A DNA stretch of 64,000 nt, from positions 62,001-126,000 of the forward strand of contig NZ_AUCT01000017.1 in the NCBI RefSeq assembly GCF_000429905.1. Direction: 5' to 3'. Positions 8,382 through 16,658 of the stretch are shown here, piece after piece (the first letter of the stretch is position 1; each line of letters opens with the position of its first letter). Position numbers and translations under genes: made by a program. The notes under the pieces were generated by a model. It was not told the origin of the DNA and did not search any database. It worked only from the letters and a program-made list of their open reading frames with translations. The stretch is from Desulfatibacillum aliphaticivorans DSM 15576 (GTDB taxonomy: Bacteria > Desulfobacterota > Desulfobacteria > Desulfobacterales > Desulfatibacillaceae).

Positions 8382-8843
8382 TCAGGTCCAGTACTGGTAG
8401 CAGATGGTCAGTTTCTCGATGGTGTTTTCGGTATTGCCGCCTTCGAGCTCGTCGTATTCCAAGGTCTTGATCCATGCGCCATGCAACGTCCAGCGTCTGG
8501 TTTCATTGCCGCTGCGGTCATAGCGCACCACATCGATGTCCTTCAGATAATCGGCAGGCAGACCGCCGGTCACCGCATTGACATCGACCTGCTTTTTCAC
8601 CCATTCACGGGCAGCCTCGTCAGAGCCGTCCTGAAGGATTCCTTTTTCGAGGGTGATGTCCTCAAACTTCACGCGTCCGGCCACCTTCTGGTCGAACATG
8701 GAACCAGCAGGCGCAAAGGCCACTTCCTCCAATTCCGTTTTCGGCTCCTGTCCCTTGTGAAACAGGGCCACGTCAAAGCCATTCACCTCGATGGCAAATT
8801 GCCAGTTCTGGTAAAGACTCTTGGGCATATTTCCACTTCTCAT
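8382..8843 (-). CDS. Tail tube protein (T4 gp19-like)
   Basis: The product is 153 residues. The opening Y-Q-N-W-Q-F-A-I-E-V-N-G-F-D-V-A-L-F and the ending L-E-Y-D-E-L-E-G-G with I-E-K-L-T-I-C-Y fit the gp19/Hcp-like tail tube family that stacks as rings inside the contractile sheath. A GGAGA ribosome site precedes the ATG at 8843. It is next to the sheath gene, the usual order. Confidence 0.85.
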   Translation of the reverse strand: MRSGNMPKSLYQNWQFAIEVNGFDVALFHKGQEPKTELEEVAFAPAGSMFDQKVAGRVKFEDITLEKGILQDGSDEAAREWVKKQVDVNAVTGGLPADYLKDIDVVRYDRSGNETRRWTLHGAWIKTLEYDELEGGNTENTIEKLTICYQYWT

Positions 8844-8858
8844 GGTTGTATCTCCTGA

Positions 8859-10388
8859 TTAAATGATTTCACTGAAGTCCGCGCCGGTGCCGGTCAGAAT
8901 GAAATTCAGTTCGATGAATTCCGCTGTCTTGGTCGGCTTGACGAACACCCGGGCAATCATTTCATTGCGATCGATAACCGCCGGAGTGTTAGTTTCCTCA
9001 TCACACTGGAAGGCGTAGTCATAGAGACCGCCTTTCTCCTTGATGTCCTGCAGGAAGGGGTTGATCAGACGACCGAGCGCCCGCCATGTCTGCGGATTGT
9101 TCGGTTCGAACACCACAAAACGGGATGACTCGGAAATGGCTTCCTCCATATACATCATCAGACGACGGACATTGATTCGGTCCACCGCTGAAGGCTGACT
9201 CTGGAGCGTTTTCTGGCCCCAGATGTTGATACCGGTATCCGGGAAAACGGCAATGACATTGACCCCTTCGGGATAGAGCACATCGCGTTCGCCCCGGCTG
9301 GTCTTGTAGGCGACCGATACCGCGTTGAAGATGCGGCCACGATCGATTCCAGCCGGAGCCCACCAGACGTAGGTCTTCTGGTCGCTTCGGGCACAGCACC
9401 CGGCTACAGCGCCACAGGGCGGGATGTATTTCTTGCGGGCGGTGATGGGATCGCTGATTTCCAGCCACGGGTAATAGAGAGCCGCGTAAGACGAGTTGAA
9501 GGCCGCATGGGTGTAGGTTCCCTGACCCTTCCTGAAGTCAACGACCTCCAGCGGTTCAAGCATGAACGGCGTGTCGGCAATGAATAGCAGGTCCTTGCGG
9601 TTCTCCGCATAGGTGATTCCGGCATTGATGACCGGGACGGTTGTAACACCGGGGACCATGAGCAGGTTCAGTGCATCGATCTCATCGAAGGCATAGAGCC
9701 CGGTATGCTGGGACGGGTCGCCGATGTAATCTGAATCGGTCATGCCGGAGAGACCGTTGCCGCCACCAATTAGCGGATAACTTCCAACAGCAGGTCTGTC
9801 ATTTGCAGTCCCTGTAGATGGGGACAAATCACTGACAGTGATGTAATCTGAGACCTCATTGACCATAAGTTCCACATGATTGGCCGACGTCTCATCCATA
9901 GATAGGTCTTTGAACACCTCGACGATGTTGTCCTTGTGTTTGACAACAAGATTGAAGGCGTTGGCCGGGTCCAGAGAGCCGTCCTCGACCGTCACGGAAA
10001 TACGGTCGCCCCATGTTCCGGGATTGGCTGCGTTCACTTGCAATGTGAGCTCAGGCGTTGACCCCCGATTGGAAAGAACGGCAACCGAGTTAACAGCACT
10101 CAGGGTGCTCTTGTCGGTAATATCGGTGTAGTGGCCAACGCGGCAGACATAGAGAATCGATCCTCCATTGTCGAAAAAGGCTCTGGCCGCATAAGCCAGG
10201 TATCCTTCGTTGATGTAGGAGCCGAATTTATTGATGAACTGCTCCCAGCTCGTTACCAGCACCGGTTTGTTGACCGGGCCTTTTTCAGTGATGCCCACCA
10301 TGGCAGCTGCCGAGGTGGAGATCTGCTTCACATAAAAACTGAAGTCGGTTTCCCGGGTGTAAATGCCGGGTGATAGATATGCTGGCAT
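8859..10388 (-). CDS. Contractile tail sheath protein
   Basis: The product is 509 residues. It starts P-A-Y-L-S-P-G-I-Y-T-R-E-T-D-F-S-F, the typical sheath N-terminus, and has the subtilisin-like sheath domain and the C-terminal W-R-A-L-G-R-L-I-N-P-F-L-Q-D-I-K-E-K-G-G-L region that makes inter-ring contacts. It contracts to drive the tube through the envelope. This gene shows the phage is a myovirus type. Confidence 0.95.
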   Translation of the reverse strand: MPAYLSPGIYTRETDFSFYVKQISTSAAAMVGITEKGPVNKPVLVTSWEQFINKFGSYINEGYLAYAARAFFDNGGSILYVCRVGHYTDITDKSTLSAVNSVAVLSNRGSTPELTLQVNAANPGTWGDRISVTVEDGSLDPANAFNLVVKHKDNIVEVFKDLSMDETSANHVELMVNEVSDYITVSDLSPSTGTANDRPAVGSYPLIGGGNGLSGMTDSDYIGDPSQHTGLYAFDEIDALNLLMVPGVTTVPVINAGITYAENRKDLLFIADTPFMLEPLEVVDFRKGQGTYTHAAFNSSYAALYYPWLEISDPITARKKYIPPCGAVAGCCARSDQKTYVWWAPAGIDRGRIFNAVSVAYKTSRGERDVLYPEGVNVIAVFPDTGINIWGQKTLQSQPSAVDRINVRRLMMYMEEAISESSRFVVFEPNNPQTWRALGRLINPFLQDIKEKGGLYDYAFQCDEETNTPAVIDRNEMIARVFVKPTKTAEFIELNFILTGTGADFSEII

Positions 10389-10390
10389 CG

Positions 10391-10630
10391 TTATTTCCTC
10401 CGTTTCGTGGTTTTGGGTTCAGTGGTTTCAGCCGTCTCATCTGAAACGGAGGAATTTTTCTCTTCCGGTTTTGAAAGGCCCACCAAGCCGCGTTTTTCAG
10501 CAAGCGTGATTTCTGGTGAGATATCCTTTTGTGGAATCGAGGTGCGCTCACGCGGGCCGAGATGCAATGTTCTGTCTCCGGCCAGATTGAAGGTGAGCGG
10601 TTGAAACTGAAGGTTTCTGATTTCAATCAC
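10391..10630 (-). CDS. Small hypothetical phage protein
   Basis: The product is 79 residues with no recognised family. The first half reads as a short beta-rich domain (L-x-F-N-L-A-G-D-R-T-L-H-L-G-P-R-E) and the last 25 residues are Ser, Glu, Thr and Lys rich and probably disordered. It overlaps the preceding gene by four bases and lies just before the sheath gene, so a head-tail or tail completion accessory role is likely but unknown. Confidence 0.6.
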   Translation of the reverse strand: MIEIRNLQFQPLTFNLAGDRTLHLGPRERTSIPQKDISPEITLAEKRGLVGLSKPEEKNSSVSDETAETTEPKTTKRRK

Positions 10631-11190
10631 TGTTCATCTCCTTTGGGTTCATAGGTTCGTTCTTCATTCACGCTGCCGTGAAACTGGAAAGTTCGGTCCT
10701 TGATCAGATGGCCGTTTTGGATTTCGCCATCGTAAACAGGACAGTCTTCAATGCGGATGCGTCCGGAGCTTTGCTTCAGATTGGAAAGGTTGACCCGGTT
10801 CAGGCCGCCCAGCGGAGCGATCTCCGTCAGGTTGAGATGGCCCTGATCCGTAATGGTCAAAACGGGATTGCGCTGGACAAAGCGGGAGACCGACTCCTGA
10901 AATTCAAGGAGTTCAACCTCACGGTCCACCGTCACAATCAGGTCAAAGTCGAGATGATAGAGACGCGGGAAAGAACACTCCTCGAATAACAGAGCGTCCA
11001 CGTCCTTTTCAATCAGGCGACTTTGGCTGCGGCGCAGTTTATTTTCACTGACTCTCGGCCCCTGCAAAATGACACTGGGCGTGCGCTGAACTTCAAAAAC
11101 ATCATCAGCCAGCACCAGCACGGCATCCGGGTGGATGTCGGCCTTGACCTGCCTGATCAGTGTTTCTGTAACGGTTCGTATTGTGCTCAC
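10627..11190 (-). CDS. Tail completion/terminator-like hypothetical protein
   Basis: The product is 187 residues, starting at a GTG at 11190 with GGAGG upstream. The region F-P-R-L-Y-H-L-D-F-D-L-I-V-T-V-D-R-E-V-E-L and the position between the gp10-like protein and the sheath gene suggest a tail terminator that caps the tube end, but sequence similarity seen by eye is weak. A bipartite element copy lies 27 bases upstream, making it the first gene of a tail transcription unit. Confidence 0.5.
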   Translation of the reverse strand: MSTIRTVTETLIRQVKADIHPDAVLVLADDVFEVQRTPSVILQGPRVSENKLRRSQSRLIEKDVDALLFEECSFPRLYHLDFDLIVTVDREVELLEFQESVSRFVQRNPVLTITDQGHLNLTEIAPLGGLNRVNLSNLKQSSGRIRIEDCPVYDGEIQNGHLIKDRTFQFHGSVNEERTYEPKGDEQ

Positions 11191-11216
11191 GGTAGCCTCC
11201 GGTTGTTTCTGCCAGA

Positions 11217-11247
11217 TTACTTACCGGAAGCGCTGCGGATGTGTCGG
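11217..11247 (-). promoter_or_regulatory. Bipartite repeat element, copy 3
   Basis: Minus strand: CCGACA, 14 bases, CCGGTAAGTAA. It starts two bases after the stop of the gp10-like gene and ends 27 bases before the GTG of the next gene. Confidence 0.75.
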
Positions 11248-11248
11248 A

Positions 11249-11734
11249 TCAGAGAATGCCTTTCAGAGCTGTGCGATAATTTTGCTCAATCTCTTTGCGG
11301 TATTTCTGCATGACGGGATGAAGAAAGGGTCTGGCCGGGATGATAATGGTCGCCCCGTTCGGATGGTTGATGGTGGCCCCGTATTCCATGACAGCCCCGA
11401 TATTCACCATGCTTTCACCGTCCTTGTTGACGGTTCCACGGAGAAGACCGACAAATGCCTTGTCCGCCATGATCTTTTGGGTGATGGAATTGATCAGAAA
11501 TCCGGTGTCGATAAGCGCCTTGCTGGAGCCCTTGCGGGCGATGGTGCTGTCGGCCAGCTTGGCGAAAGCCTGTCCGCCGGGGGCCTGATTGCGGATACCA
11601 CGCTGAATCTCCCGAACAAGAAACAGGGCATTGCGGATGGTCGCCTGCTGAAGGGCCATGGCGATCCGGGGACCAAGGGTGCCATTCAGCTTTGCTTTGG
11701 CCTTGTTCCAGTCGCCGGTCCGCTTAGCGCCCAT
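11249..11734 (-). CDS. HK97 gp10-like/Mu G-like virion morphogenesis protein
   Basis: The product is 161 residues. The features L-A-D-S-T-I-A-R-K-G-S, L-I-D-T-G-F-L-I-N-S-I and M-E-Y-G-A-T-I with P-A-R-P-F-L are the common core of gp10/GpG-type head-tail joining proteins. It overlaps the preceding gene by eleven bases. The role is probably tail completion or head-tail joining. Confidence 0.75.
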   Translation of the reverse strand: MGAKRTGDWNKAKAKLNGTLGPRIAMALQQATIRNALFLVREIQRGIRNQAPGGQAFAKLADSTIARKGSSKALIDTGFLINSITQKIMADKAFVGLLRGTVNKDGESMVNIGAVMEYGATINHPNGATIIIPARPFLHPVMQKYRKEIEQNYRTALKGIL

Positions 11735-12083
11735 GGATCTTCACCAGTTTGATGGATTGGTGGGTAATGACTCCAAAAAAGTGTTCTTCTTCGAGTGTCT
11801 GTATTCTGTATGTAACTGTCTCTATCTGGAGTCTGTCCTCCGGGAGCACGTCGGCTTCCGGCAGAACAGAGACGGTGGCATCGATTTTTCCGGCGAGATC
11901 TTCCGGAGGTGTGTGGACTATTTCCACGGGGATCGAGCCTATTGGACTGTATTTCTGATCGTCGCTTCCATACAGATTTTCACCGGGAACAATGCGAAGC
12001 ACTGTGGCGGTGATGCCGGAGGAGACAATCAGTTCTCTGACGTCCTTCACGGCCTGTTCTTTTTCCCGAACTGTCAAAAGCAT
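11724..12083 (-). CDS. Hypothetical head closure protein
   Basis: The product is 119 residues from the ATG at 12083, which overlaps the stop of the upstream gene as TGATG and has GAGG before it. No family is clearly recognised. Size and place, between a connector and the gp10-like protein, fit a head closure or stopper protein. The sequence is mostly beta-rich with V-L-P-E-x-D-V-L-P repeats. Confidence 0.5.
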   Translation of the reverse strand: MLLTVREKEQAVKDVRELIVSSGITATVLRIVPGENLYGSDDQKYSPIGSIPVEIVHTPPEDLAGKIDATVSVLPEADVLPEDRLQIETVTYRIQTLEEEHFFGVITHQSIKLVKIHGR

Positions 12084-12547
12084 CAGCAATCCTCTTCAAG
12101 ACAGATTCCCTGTTCATAAATCACCGGAGTAAGGCTGCCGGGGGTGATGATATAGCCATCCTCGTTGACCTCGGTTCCCGGTTTCAAAGCGGCGAGTCTT
12201 TTGCGGTATTCCTCCAGCAGGTCCACTTCGAGCTTGGCCCAGTGTTCCGGCTGCTTGGATTTGTCGACCCGTTTGTCGCCACTGGAAAACGAGAAGGCAT
12301 TGGCGGTGGCAGAGCGCATCACCTGACAGGCATGTATCTGCCCGATCAACAGAAGCAGCTCCCTGAGCTCGCCACTGATATCCGGCAGAATCTGCTCGCC
12401 CTCGATGGTCAGCGTAATCTCCGCATCCCGGGACAGCTTAAACACAGCCTTCCGGACGCATCTCTCCAGTGTTGAATCCACAAAGAGAGACGCATCCGGA
12501 TCGGACAGGTCGATGCGCAGGTCGGCTATGAGCTCAGGAAGCGTCAA
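12083..12547 (-). CDS. Head-tail connector (adaptor) protein
   Basis: The product is about 154 residues. The start is uncertain: a TTG at 12547 has GGAGG six bases before it, while a TTG at 12562 lies upstream of that site. The helical layout L-P-E-L-I-A-D-L-R-x-D-L-S-D, C-V-R-K-A-V-F-K-L and D-L-L-E-E-Y-R-K-R-L-A-A-L resembles gp6/gp15-type adaptors that sit under the portal ring. It overlaps both neighbours. Confidence 0.55.
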   Translation of the reverse strand: MTLPELIADLRIDLSDPDASLFVDSTLERCVRKAVFKLSRDAEITLTIEGEQILPDISGELRELLLLIGQIHACQVMRSATANAFSFSSGDKRVDKSKQPEHWAKLEVDLLEEYRKRLAALKPGTEVNEDGYIITPGSLTPVIYEQGICLEEDC

Positions 12548-12887
12548 CGTCAACCTCCGCAAGACGGGTCTTCAACGCGTCGATCACGGTTCTGCGTTTT
12601 TCGCCTTCCATATAGCCTTTGAGTTTGGCCGGGTCGGCTTCTTCATTGACCTTGGATATGGCATCGGTCGCGTTGAGCTTACTCAGATCATCATCCTGAT
12701 CCTGCTTGCCCTGAGAGGAAGGCTTGTCTGCTTTCTCCTTGTCGACCTGAATCACCACTCCGGTTTGCAGGCAGTGTTTGATCTGGTCGGTCTGCTCTTC
12801 AACAGGTGTAACCTCTCCGGGAAACAGCTTCAGCCCGGCATCCGGGATGATGAGAATGCCGGGACGGACATTTTTTATCGTCAACAT
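12534..12887 (-). CDS. Hypothetical head-region protein with a disordered middle
   Basis: The product is 117 residues from the ATG at 12887 with GGAGG upstream. The first 50 residues look like a small beta domain (L-F-P-G-E-V-T-P-V-E-E-Q-T); the middle is rich in Lys, Asp, Ser and Gln, and the end is a charged helix. No known family is seen. It lies directly after the major capsid gene, where Rho-like or head accessory proteins are common. Confidence 0.55.
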   Translation of the reverse strand: MLTIKNVRPGILIIPDAGLKLFPGEVTPVEEQTDQIKHCLQTGVVIQVDKEKADKPSSQGKQDQDDDLSKLNATDAISKVNEEADPAKLKGYMEGEKRRTVIDALKTRLAEVDVDAS

Positions 12888-12903
12888 GATTCCTCCTTCG
12901 GCA

Positions 12904-13767
12904 TTAAACACCAAGTTTCACTCGGGCCAGAACGTCCGGGCGGGTAATGCCCTGACCGATTTCAGACCATACCAGCCAGCCGGTTTTGAAGCGGGTCTTC
13001 TGGTCGATGGATTCGGCTTTGAGCTTCTCACGGACCGGCATTTTGCCCACTTCTTCATCCGGAATGATCAGGATTTCGTCGAGGGGCATGGATGCCGTCA
13101 ACAGAATGCCGCCGGTGCCGTAGTTCTTGACCACGCCTTTCTGACGCAGCTCCAGCTTGGTCTGAGGATCGAGATCCCAGCCGCGCAGATCGTTGAAGCG
13201 GCGACCACGCATGACGATATACTTCACCGACAACTCGAGGTCCTCGATGATTGAGATCGCCTCGTTGAGGGCTTCCTCGGTCAGTGTGTTTCCGGCCACT
13301 TCAACGGTATTGGCAGCCGGAACCGCAGCCGACAATACGGAGATGGTTCTGCGGTCCATCTCTTTTCGAATGGCATCCGAGGCACTGGTCTGGATATCCA
13401 TCAGCGTGCCGATGTTGCCGTTCTTGAGGACGGAGATATCCACCATTGGATTGGAATGGATGCGGTTGGTCGGAAACTCGACTTCATCCTTGCCGATCTC
13501 CTGTTCCTGCGCTTCACCGTCCTTGCTGATCCAGTGGGCTTTGACGGTCGGCTTTTTCTGGTAAAGCGGACGTTCACCCTTGGGCAGTGTGTGTTTGGTC
13601 AGCAGCAGCGAGGAGATTTCCTTGCGCCGGATCTCCTGTTCAATCGGAGCGGCAATTGCAGCAGCCAACGCCTGCATCCCTTCCGGGGACTCAAGAGCTT
13701 CACTCATGAGCCTTGCCATGGTCTCCATGTATTCCTGGCTGTGAATGTTCATTGGGTTGTTCTTCAT
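12904..13767 (-). CDS. Major capsid protein
   Basis: The product is 287 residues, near the usual mature length of HK97-fold capsid proteins made without a large delta domain. It has the E-loop and P-domain style (A-A-V-P-A-A-N-T-V-E-V-A-G-N-T-L, a long helix with E-A-L-N-E-A-I-S-I-I-E-D, then M-R-G-R-R-F-N-D-L-R-G-W). It follows the protease-scaffold and decoration genes in standard order. AGGAG precedes the ATG at 13767. Confidence 0.8.
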   Translation of the reverse strand: MKNNPMNIHSQEYMETMARLMSEALESPEGMQALAAAIAAPIEQEIRRKEISSLLLTKHTLPKGERPLYQKKPTVKAHWISKDGEAQEQEIGKDEVEFPTNRIHSNPMVDISVLKNGNIGTLMDIQTSASDAIRKEMDRRTISVLSAAVPAANTVEVAGNTLTEEALNEAISIIEDLELSVKYIVMRGRRFNDLRGWDLDPQTKLELRQKGVVKNYGTGGILLTASMPLDEILIIPDEEVGKMPVREKLKAESIDQKTRFKTGWLVWSEIGQGITRPDVLARVKLGV

Positions 13768-13784
13768 GTGTACAGCTCCTGTGG

Positions 13785-14150
13785 TTAAATAAGCAGTTTG
13801 AATTTCAAAACGCCGCTCTGGACGGAAATGGCCTGAGCGATGACAAACTCGTCATTCCCGATATTTCCGCCGGTCAACTTACCGGTGCCCGAAACCTTCA
13901 GGTCATCCCCGGGATTGATCGTCCCTTCGAAGACGTCCGTTTCGTACACACCGCCGTTGCAGTAAATGCCGGGCATTTCACCGCCTGCGTAATCCTTGAT
14001 CAGGATGCCGAAAGAACGGACCTCCGGATCGGTGTTGACAGAAAACAGATCGTTTCCCGCCAGACTCACCAGATGGCCAAGCTGGCCATCGCCTTGCATA
14101 TAGCCGTCACCGTAAGCGAGGCCCCTGTGACATGGATTGATAAAAGACAT
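13785..14150 (-). CDS. Probable head decoration protein
   Basis: The product is 121 residues, Gly-rich and beta-rich, with L-K-V-S-G-T-G-K-L-T-G-G and E-F-V-I-A-Q-A-I-S-V, as in capsid decoration or stabilising proteins of the lambda gpD kind. It lies between scaffold and major capsid genes, the usual slot for such a protein. The assignment rests on place, size and composition. Confidence 0.6.
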   Translation of the reverse strand: MSFINPCHRGLAYGDGYMQGDGQLGHLVSLAGNDLFSVNTDPEVRSFGILIKDYAGGEMPGIYCNGGVYETDVFEGTINPGDDLKVSGTGKLTGGNIGNDEFVIAQAISVQSGVLKFKLLI

Positions 14151-14164
14151 AGCTCTTCTCCTTG

Positions 14165-14725
14165 TTAGTTGATTTCCACGGTTTCGTTCGATTCGTTACC
14201 GACACGGTTGTTGTAGGCAGCCATGAAGCCGCTGCGCAGGCGATCCTCGAGGGAGAGCTTGCGGTCATCCACGTCGTGCGGTCTCACCCCGGCTGAACTG
14301 CGCATGGGTGTTTCGCTCGATGCTTTGGACTTCTGCTTGTCAGGCTCCTTTTCCGGTTCCGGCTGAGCCTTGGCATCCGCCTTCTGGCTTTTGGCCATCT
14401 TTTCATAGGCGGCCTCGGTGGCGGCAAAAGCGTCATCCGACAATTCCGCCAGACGCTTGAGTTCCGTGTCGCGGTCTTCGCCGAAATCCATGCCTTGCTT
14501 TTCGAGCTTTGAAATCAGCTTGTGGGCGCGGGCTTTCGAAGCGGCAGCCTTCTGTTCGGCTTCCAGTTCCTGAATGCGTTTCTGAAGTTCGGCCACCTGA
14601 GCTTTCAGCTGGCGGTTTTCCTTTTCCAGCTCGCCTCCGGGAGCCGGATTGTCTTCCTGCCGTTCCTGTTTTTTCTTAGCGGCGTCGGCGGACGACTCAT
14701 CTGGTTTCTTGGTTTTTTCGTCCAT
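14165..14725 (-). CDS. Nested in-frame scaffold protein
   Basis: An ATG at 14725 inside the fusion gene is preceded by AAAGGAG at eight bases, as good as any ribosome site in the phage. It would give 186 residues consisting only of the charged, coiled-coil and Pro/Lys-rich segment. Lambda C/Nu3 is the known precedent: protease and scaffold share a C-terminus through an internal start. Expression from this start is inferred, not shown. Confidence 0.65.
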   Translation of the reverse strand: MDEKTKKPDESSADAAKKKQERQEDNPAPGGELEKENRQLKAQVAELQKRIQELEAEQKAAASKARAHKLISKLEKQGMDFGEDRDTELKRLAELSDDAFAATEAAYEKMAKSQKADAKAQPEPEKEPDKQKSKASSETPMRSSAGVRPHDVDDRKLSLEDRLRSGFMAAYNNRVGNESNETVEIN

Positions 14726-16552
14726 AGTTGGATCTCCTTTGGGTTGGTGTTCAACAGATGGTTCCTGAACCGACGCCACCTGCAGAATGCGGGCATTTTC
14801 ATCTGCCCCTTTGCGGTCCAGCAGGCCCAGGCCCGTAAAAGTCACGCCGTGAAGAATCTCGAAGACGGGTTCCCCATCGAGTTCACGGCCTTTAAATTTT
14901 CTGAGGTGAGTGCAGTAATCGGCTTTGTTCTTGAAGCGCTTGTGGCAGACGGAGCATTCACCTTCTTCGTAATCACACTCCATCGATACCTGCGTGATGA
15001 TGCCTCGCTTCATGAGCTTGTAGGCCAGCTGGGCATTGGGCGTGTCTCCGGTATAGAGCTCACCCACGCATTCGACCCGGCCGCCGATTTCATCTTCCAG
15101 ATAGTCAGCCGCCACAATTCCACCGACGATGTCGCCAAACTCCTGCGAGTGCTGCAGGTCGACTTTCTTGTTGATGACGGTCATGTGCCTAGTGGCCAGC
15201 TCTTCAGCGGTGAAATGGTCACCATTCCGATTGGTGCCGGTTCGGCAGAGGATGAAGGTAAACTGCGGATCACCCGGCAGACCTCCGCTCATCGCTTCGG
15301 CGTTCAGCCCCGCATTTTCATCGAGACAGAGTTCCACCGGGATGGATGTATGGATATTGGCTGCGGCAGCCATCGGAACAGGCTTTGCCGCCTGATCGGT
15401 ATCCGCATGGGACTGGTTACCTTTCAGGCAAACAAAAAGGCGCTCCTTGGCACTGGAAGCCTCGCCGTGCTTGGAGGTGATCGAATACTTGTGGTCCTTG
15501 GTCTTCATCCGGCTCTGACGCCCCAGACCGCCGATGATCTTTTTCATCTGCTGTTCGTTTGGATAGGCGTGGTCGCGGTATGAGATAAGCCAGTGTGGGA
15601 TATGGGTGGCATTACCGAGAAACTCCTGAAAGAAGTCGGAGGCGTTGCCCTTGGTCACAGTCACATGGCTGGTTTCGTAGTTTTTGACCTTGGTATCCGC
15701 CTTGATGGTCAGGCCATCCCAATAGGTCATCAGCCCTTCGACAAAGTGATAGGCTTTCTCGTAATTGGTGGTCGAAAACTCGGTGGCATACGGCGGATCA
15801 AAATAAGCGAGGTCAGCCTTCACCTTGGGAAGGATCTCGTTAACATCCCCGCGATAGGCTTTGTTCTCCTTGCCGTTGTCGAATATCAGGGCGTTGATCC
15901 GTTCGATATTCGCTTTCAGGCGCTTTTTGAATTCTTCAGGCGTGTCCTGACGTTTCCCATAGTCGGTGGAAGACGAGAAGTGGCCAAACCCGCCTTTGCC
16001 GCTCATGCAGGTTTTGCCGAGAGCAAACAACGCGATGTCCTTTTTGTAACCGGACAGATCGTCGCAATTGGCTCTCAGCGAGTCGATGAGTGCGTGGACA
16101 CCTTTGGCAAAGAAGATCCCTTTGAAATTATCCTGAACAAAGGTTTTGGCTTTGGGGTTGTCCGCCAGCAGTTTTTCGATCTCTGCCTCGGACAGCCTCG
16201 TCGAGCTGTTTTCGATAATGGCTTTGGCTGCGTGGTGACTGTAGCGAAGACGGTCATTGGCAAAAACTCGCAGCCCTTTGGATTTGTACATGTAAGCAAC
16301 AACGGCCGAGCCGGAAAAGGCATCCATAACGGAGGAAACTCCGTCCGGGGTGTTACGCCAGATCCAGTCGACCAGTTTCTGTTTGCTGCCGATGTAATTG
16401 GTGATGTACTTGGGGCGTTTCTCCGGGGGCTGCTCTTCAGGAGCGTTCTGTTCGGCTGCATCGGTCCCGAGCTCGTCGGGATCGATAGCGAGCGCCGCAT
16501 CTGCCTCAAGGAGGAACGCCAGCCTTTCCAGGTCAGTGGCAAACATTTCCAT
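14165..16552 (-). CDS. Fusion: D12 DNA adenine methylase + prohead protease + scaffold
   Basis: One uninterrupted frame of 795 residues from the ATG at 16552 (GGAG upstream; a GTG at 16594 has none). About residues 45-375 are a D12-class adenine methyltransferase, with N-Y-I-G-S-K near 52, F-S-G-S-A near 79 and D-P-P-Y near 252. About 415-600 resemble a prohead protease with H near 468 in L-Q-H-S-Q and S near 523 in V-S-M-E-C-D-Y, followed by a C-x2-C plus C-x2-H cluster. From 610 a charged coiled coil resembles a scaffold. Fusion of a methylase to a capsid protease is unusual. An internal start at 14725 may make the scaffold alone. Confidence 0.8.
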   Translation of the reverse strand: MEMFATDLERLAFLLEADAALAIDPDELGTDAAEQNAPEEQPPEKRPKYITNYIGSKQKLVDWIWRNTPDGVSSVMDAFSGSAVVAYMYKSKGLRVFANDRLRYSHHAAKAIIENSSTRLSEAEIEKLLADNPKAKTFVQDNFKGIFFAKGVHALIDSLRANCDDLSGYKKDIALFALGKTCMSGKGGFGHFSSSTDYGKRQDTPEEFKKRLKANIERINALIFDNGKENKAYRGDVNEILPKVKADLAYFDPPYATEFSTTNYEKAYHFVEGLMTYWDGLTIKADTKVKNYETSHVTVTKGNASDFFQEFLGNATHIPHWLISYRDHAYPNEQQMKKIIGGLGRQSRMKTKDHKYSITSKHGEASSAKERLFVCLKGNQSHADTDQAAKPVPMAAAANIHTSIPVELCLDENAGLNAEAMSGGLPGDPQFTFILCRTGTNRNGDHFTAEELATRHMTVINKKVDLQHSQEFGDIVGGIVAADYLEDEIGGRVECVGELYTGDTPNAQLAYKLMKRGIITQVSMECDYEEGECSVCHKRFKNKADYCTHLRKFKGRELDGEPVFEILHGVTFTGLGLLDRKGADENARILQVASVQEPSVEHQPKGDPTMDEKTKKPDESSADAAKKKQERQEDNPAPGGELEKENRQLKAQVAELQKRIQELEAEQKAAASKARAHKLISKLEKQGMDFGEDRDTELKRLAELSDDAFAATEAAYEKMAKSQKADAKAQPEPEKEPDKQKSKASSETPMRSSAGVRPHDVDDRKLSLEDRLRSGFMAAYNNRVGNESNETVEIN

Positions 16553-16618
16553 CAAATTCTCCGGTTCAATCACTGTTATTTGCCCCGATCGCACCGGGCG
16601 AGCGGGAGGTTTCAGCGA

Positions 16619-16649
16619 TTACTTACCGGAAGGCTTTGAAATGTGTCGG
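16619..16649 (-). promoter_or_regulatory. Bipartite repeat element, copy 4
   Basis: Minus strand: CCGACA, 14 bases, CCGGTAAGTAA. It lies ten bases after the stop of the head morphogenesis gene and 67 bases before the ATG of the methylase-protease fusion. Confidence 0.75.
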
Positions 16650-16658
16650 AAAGGCGTC

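Noticed and set aside
14522..15583. 353-residue plus-strand frame inside the methylase-protease gene.
   Set aside because: Shadow frame; the minus frame carries methylase and protease motifs.
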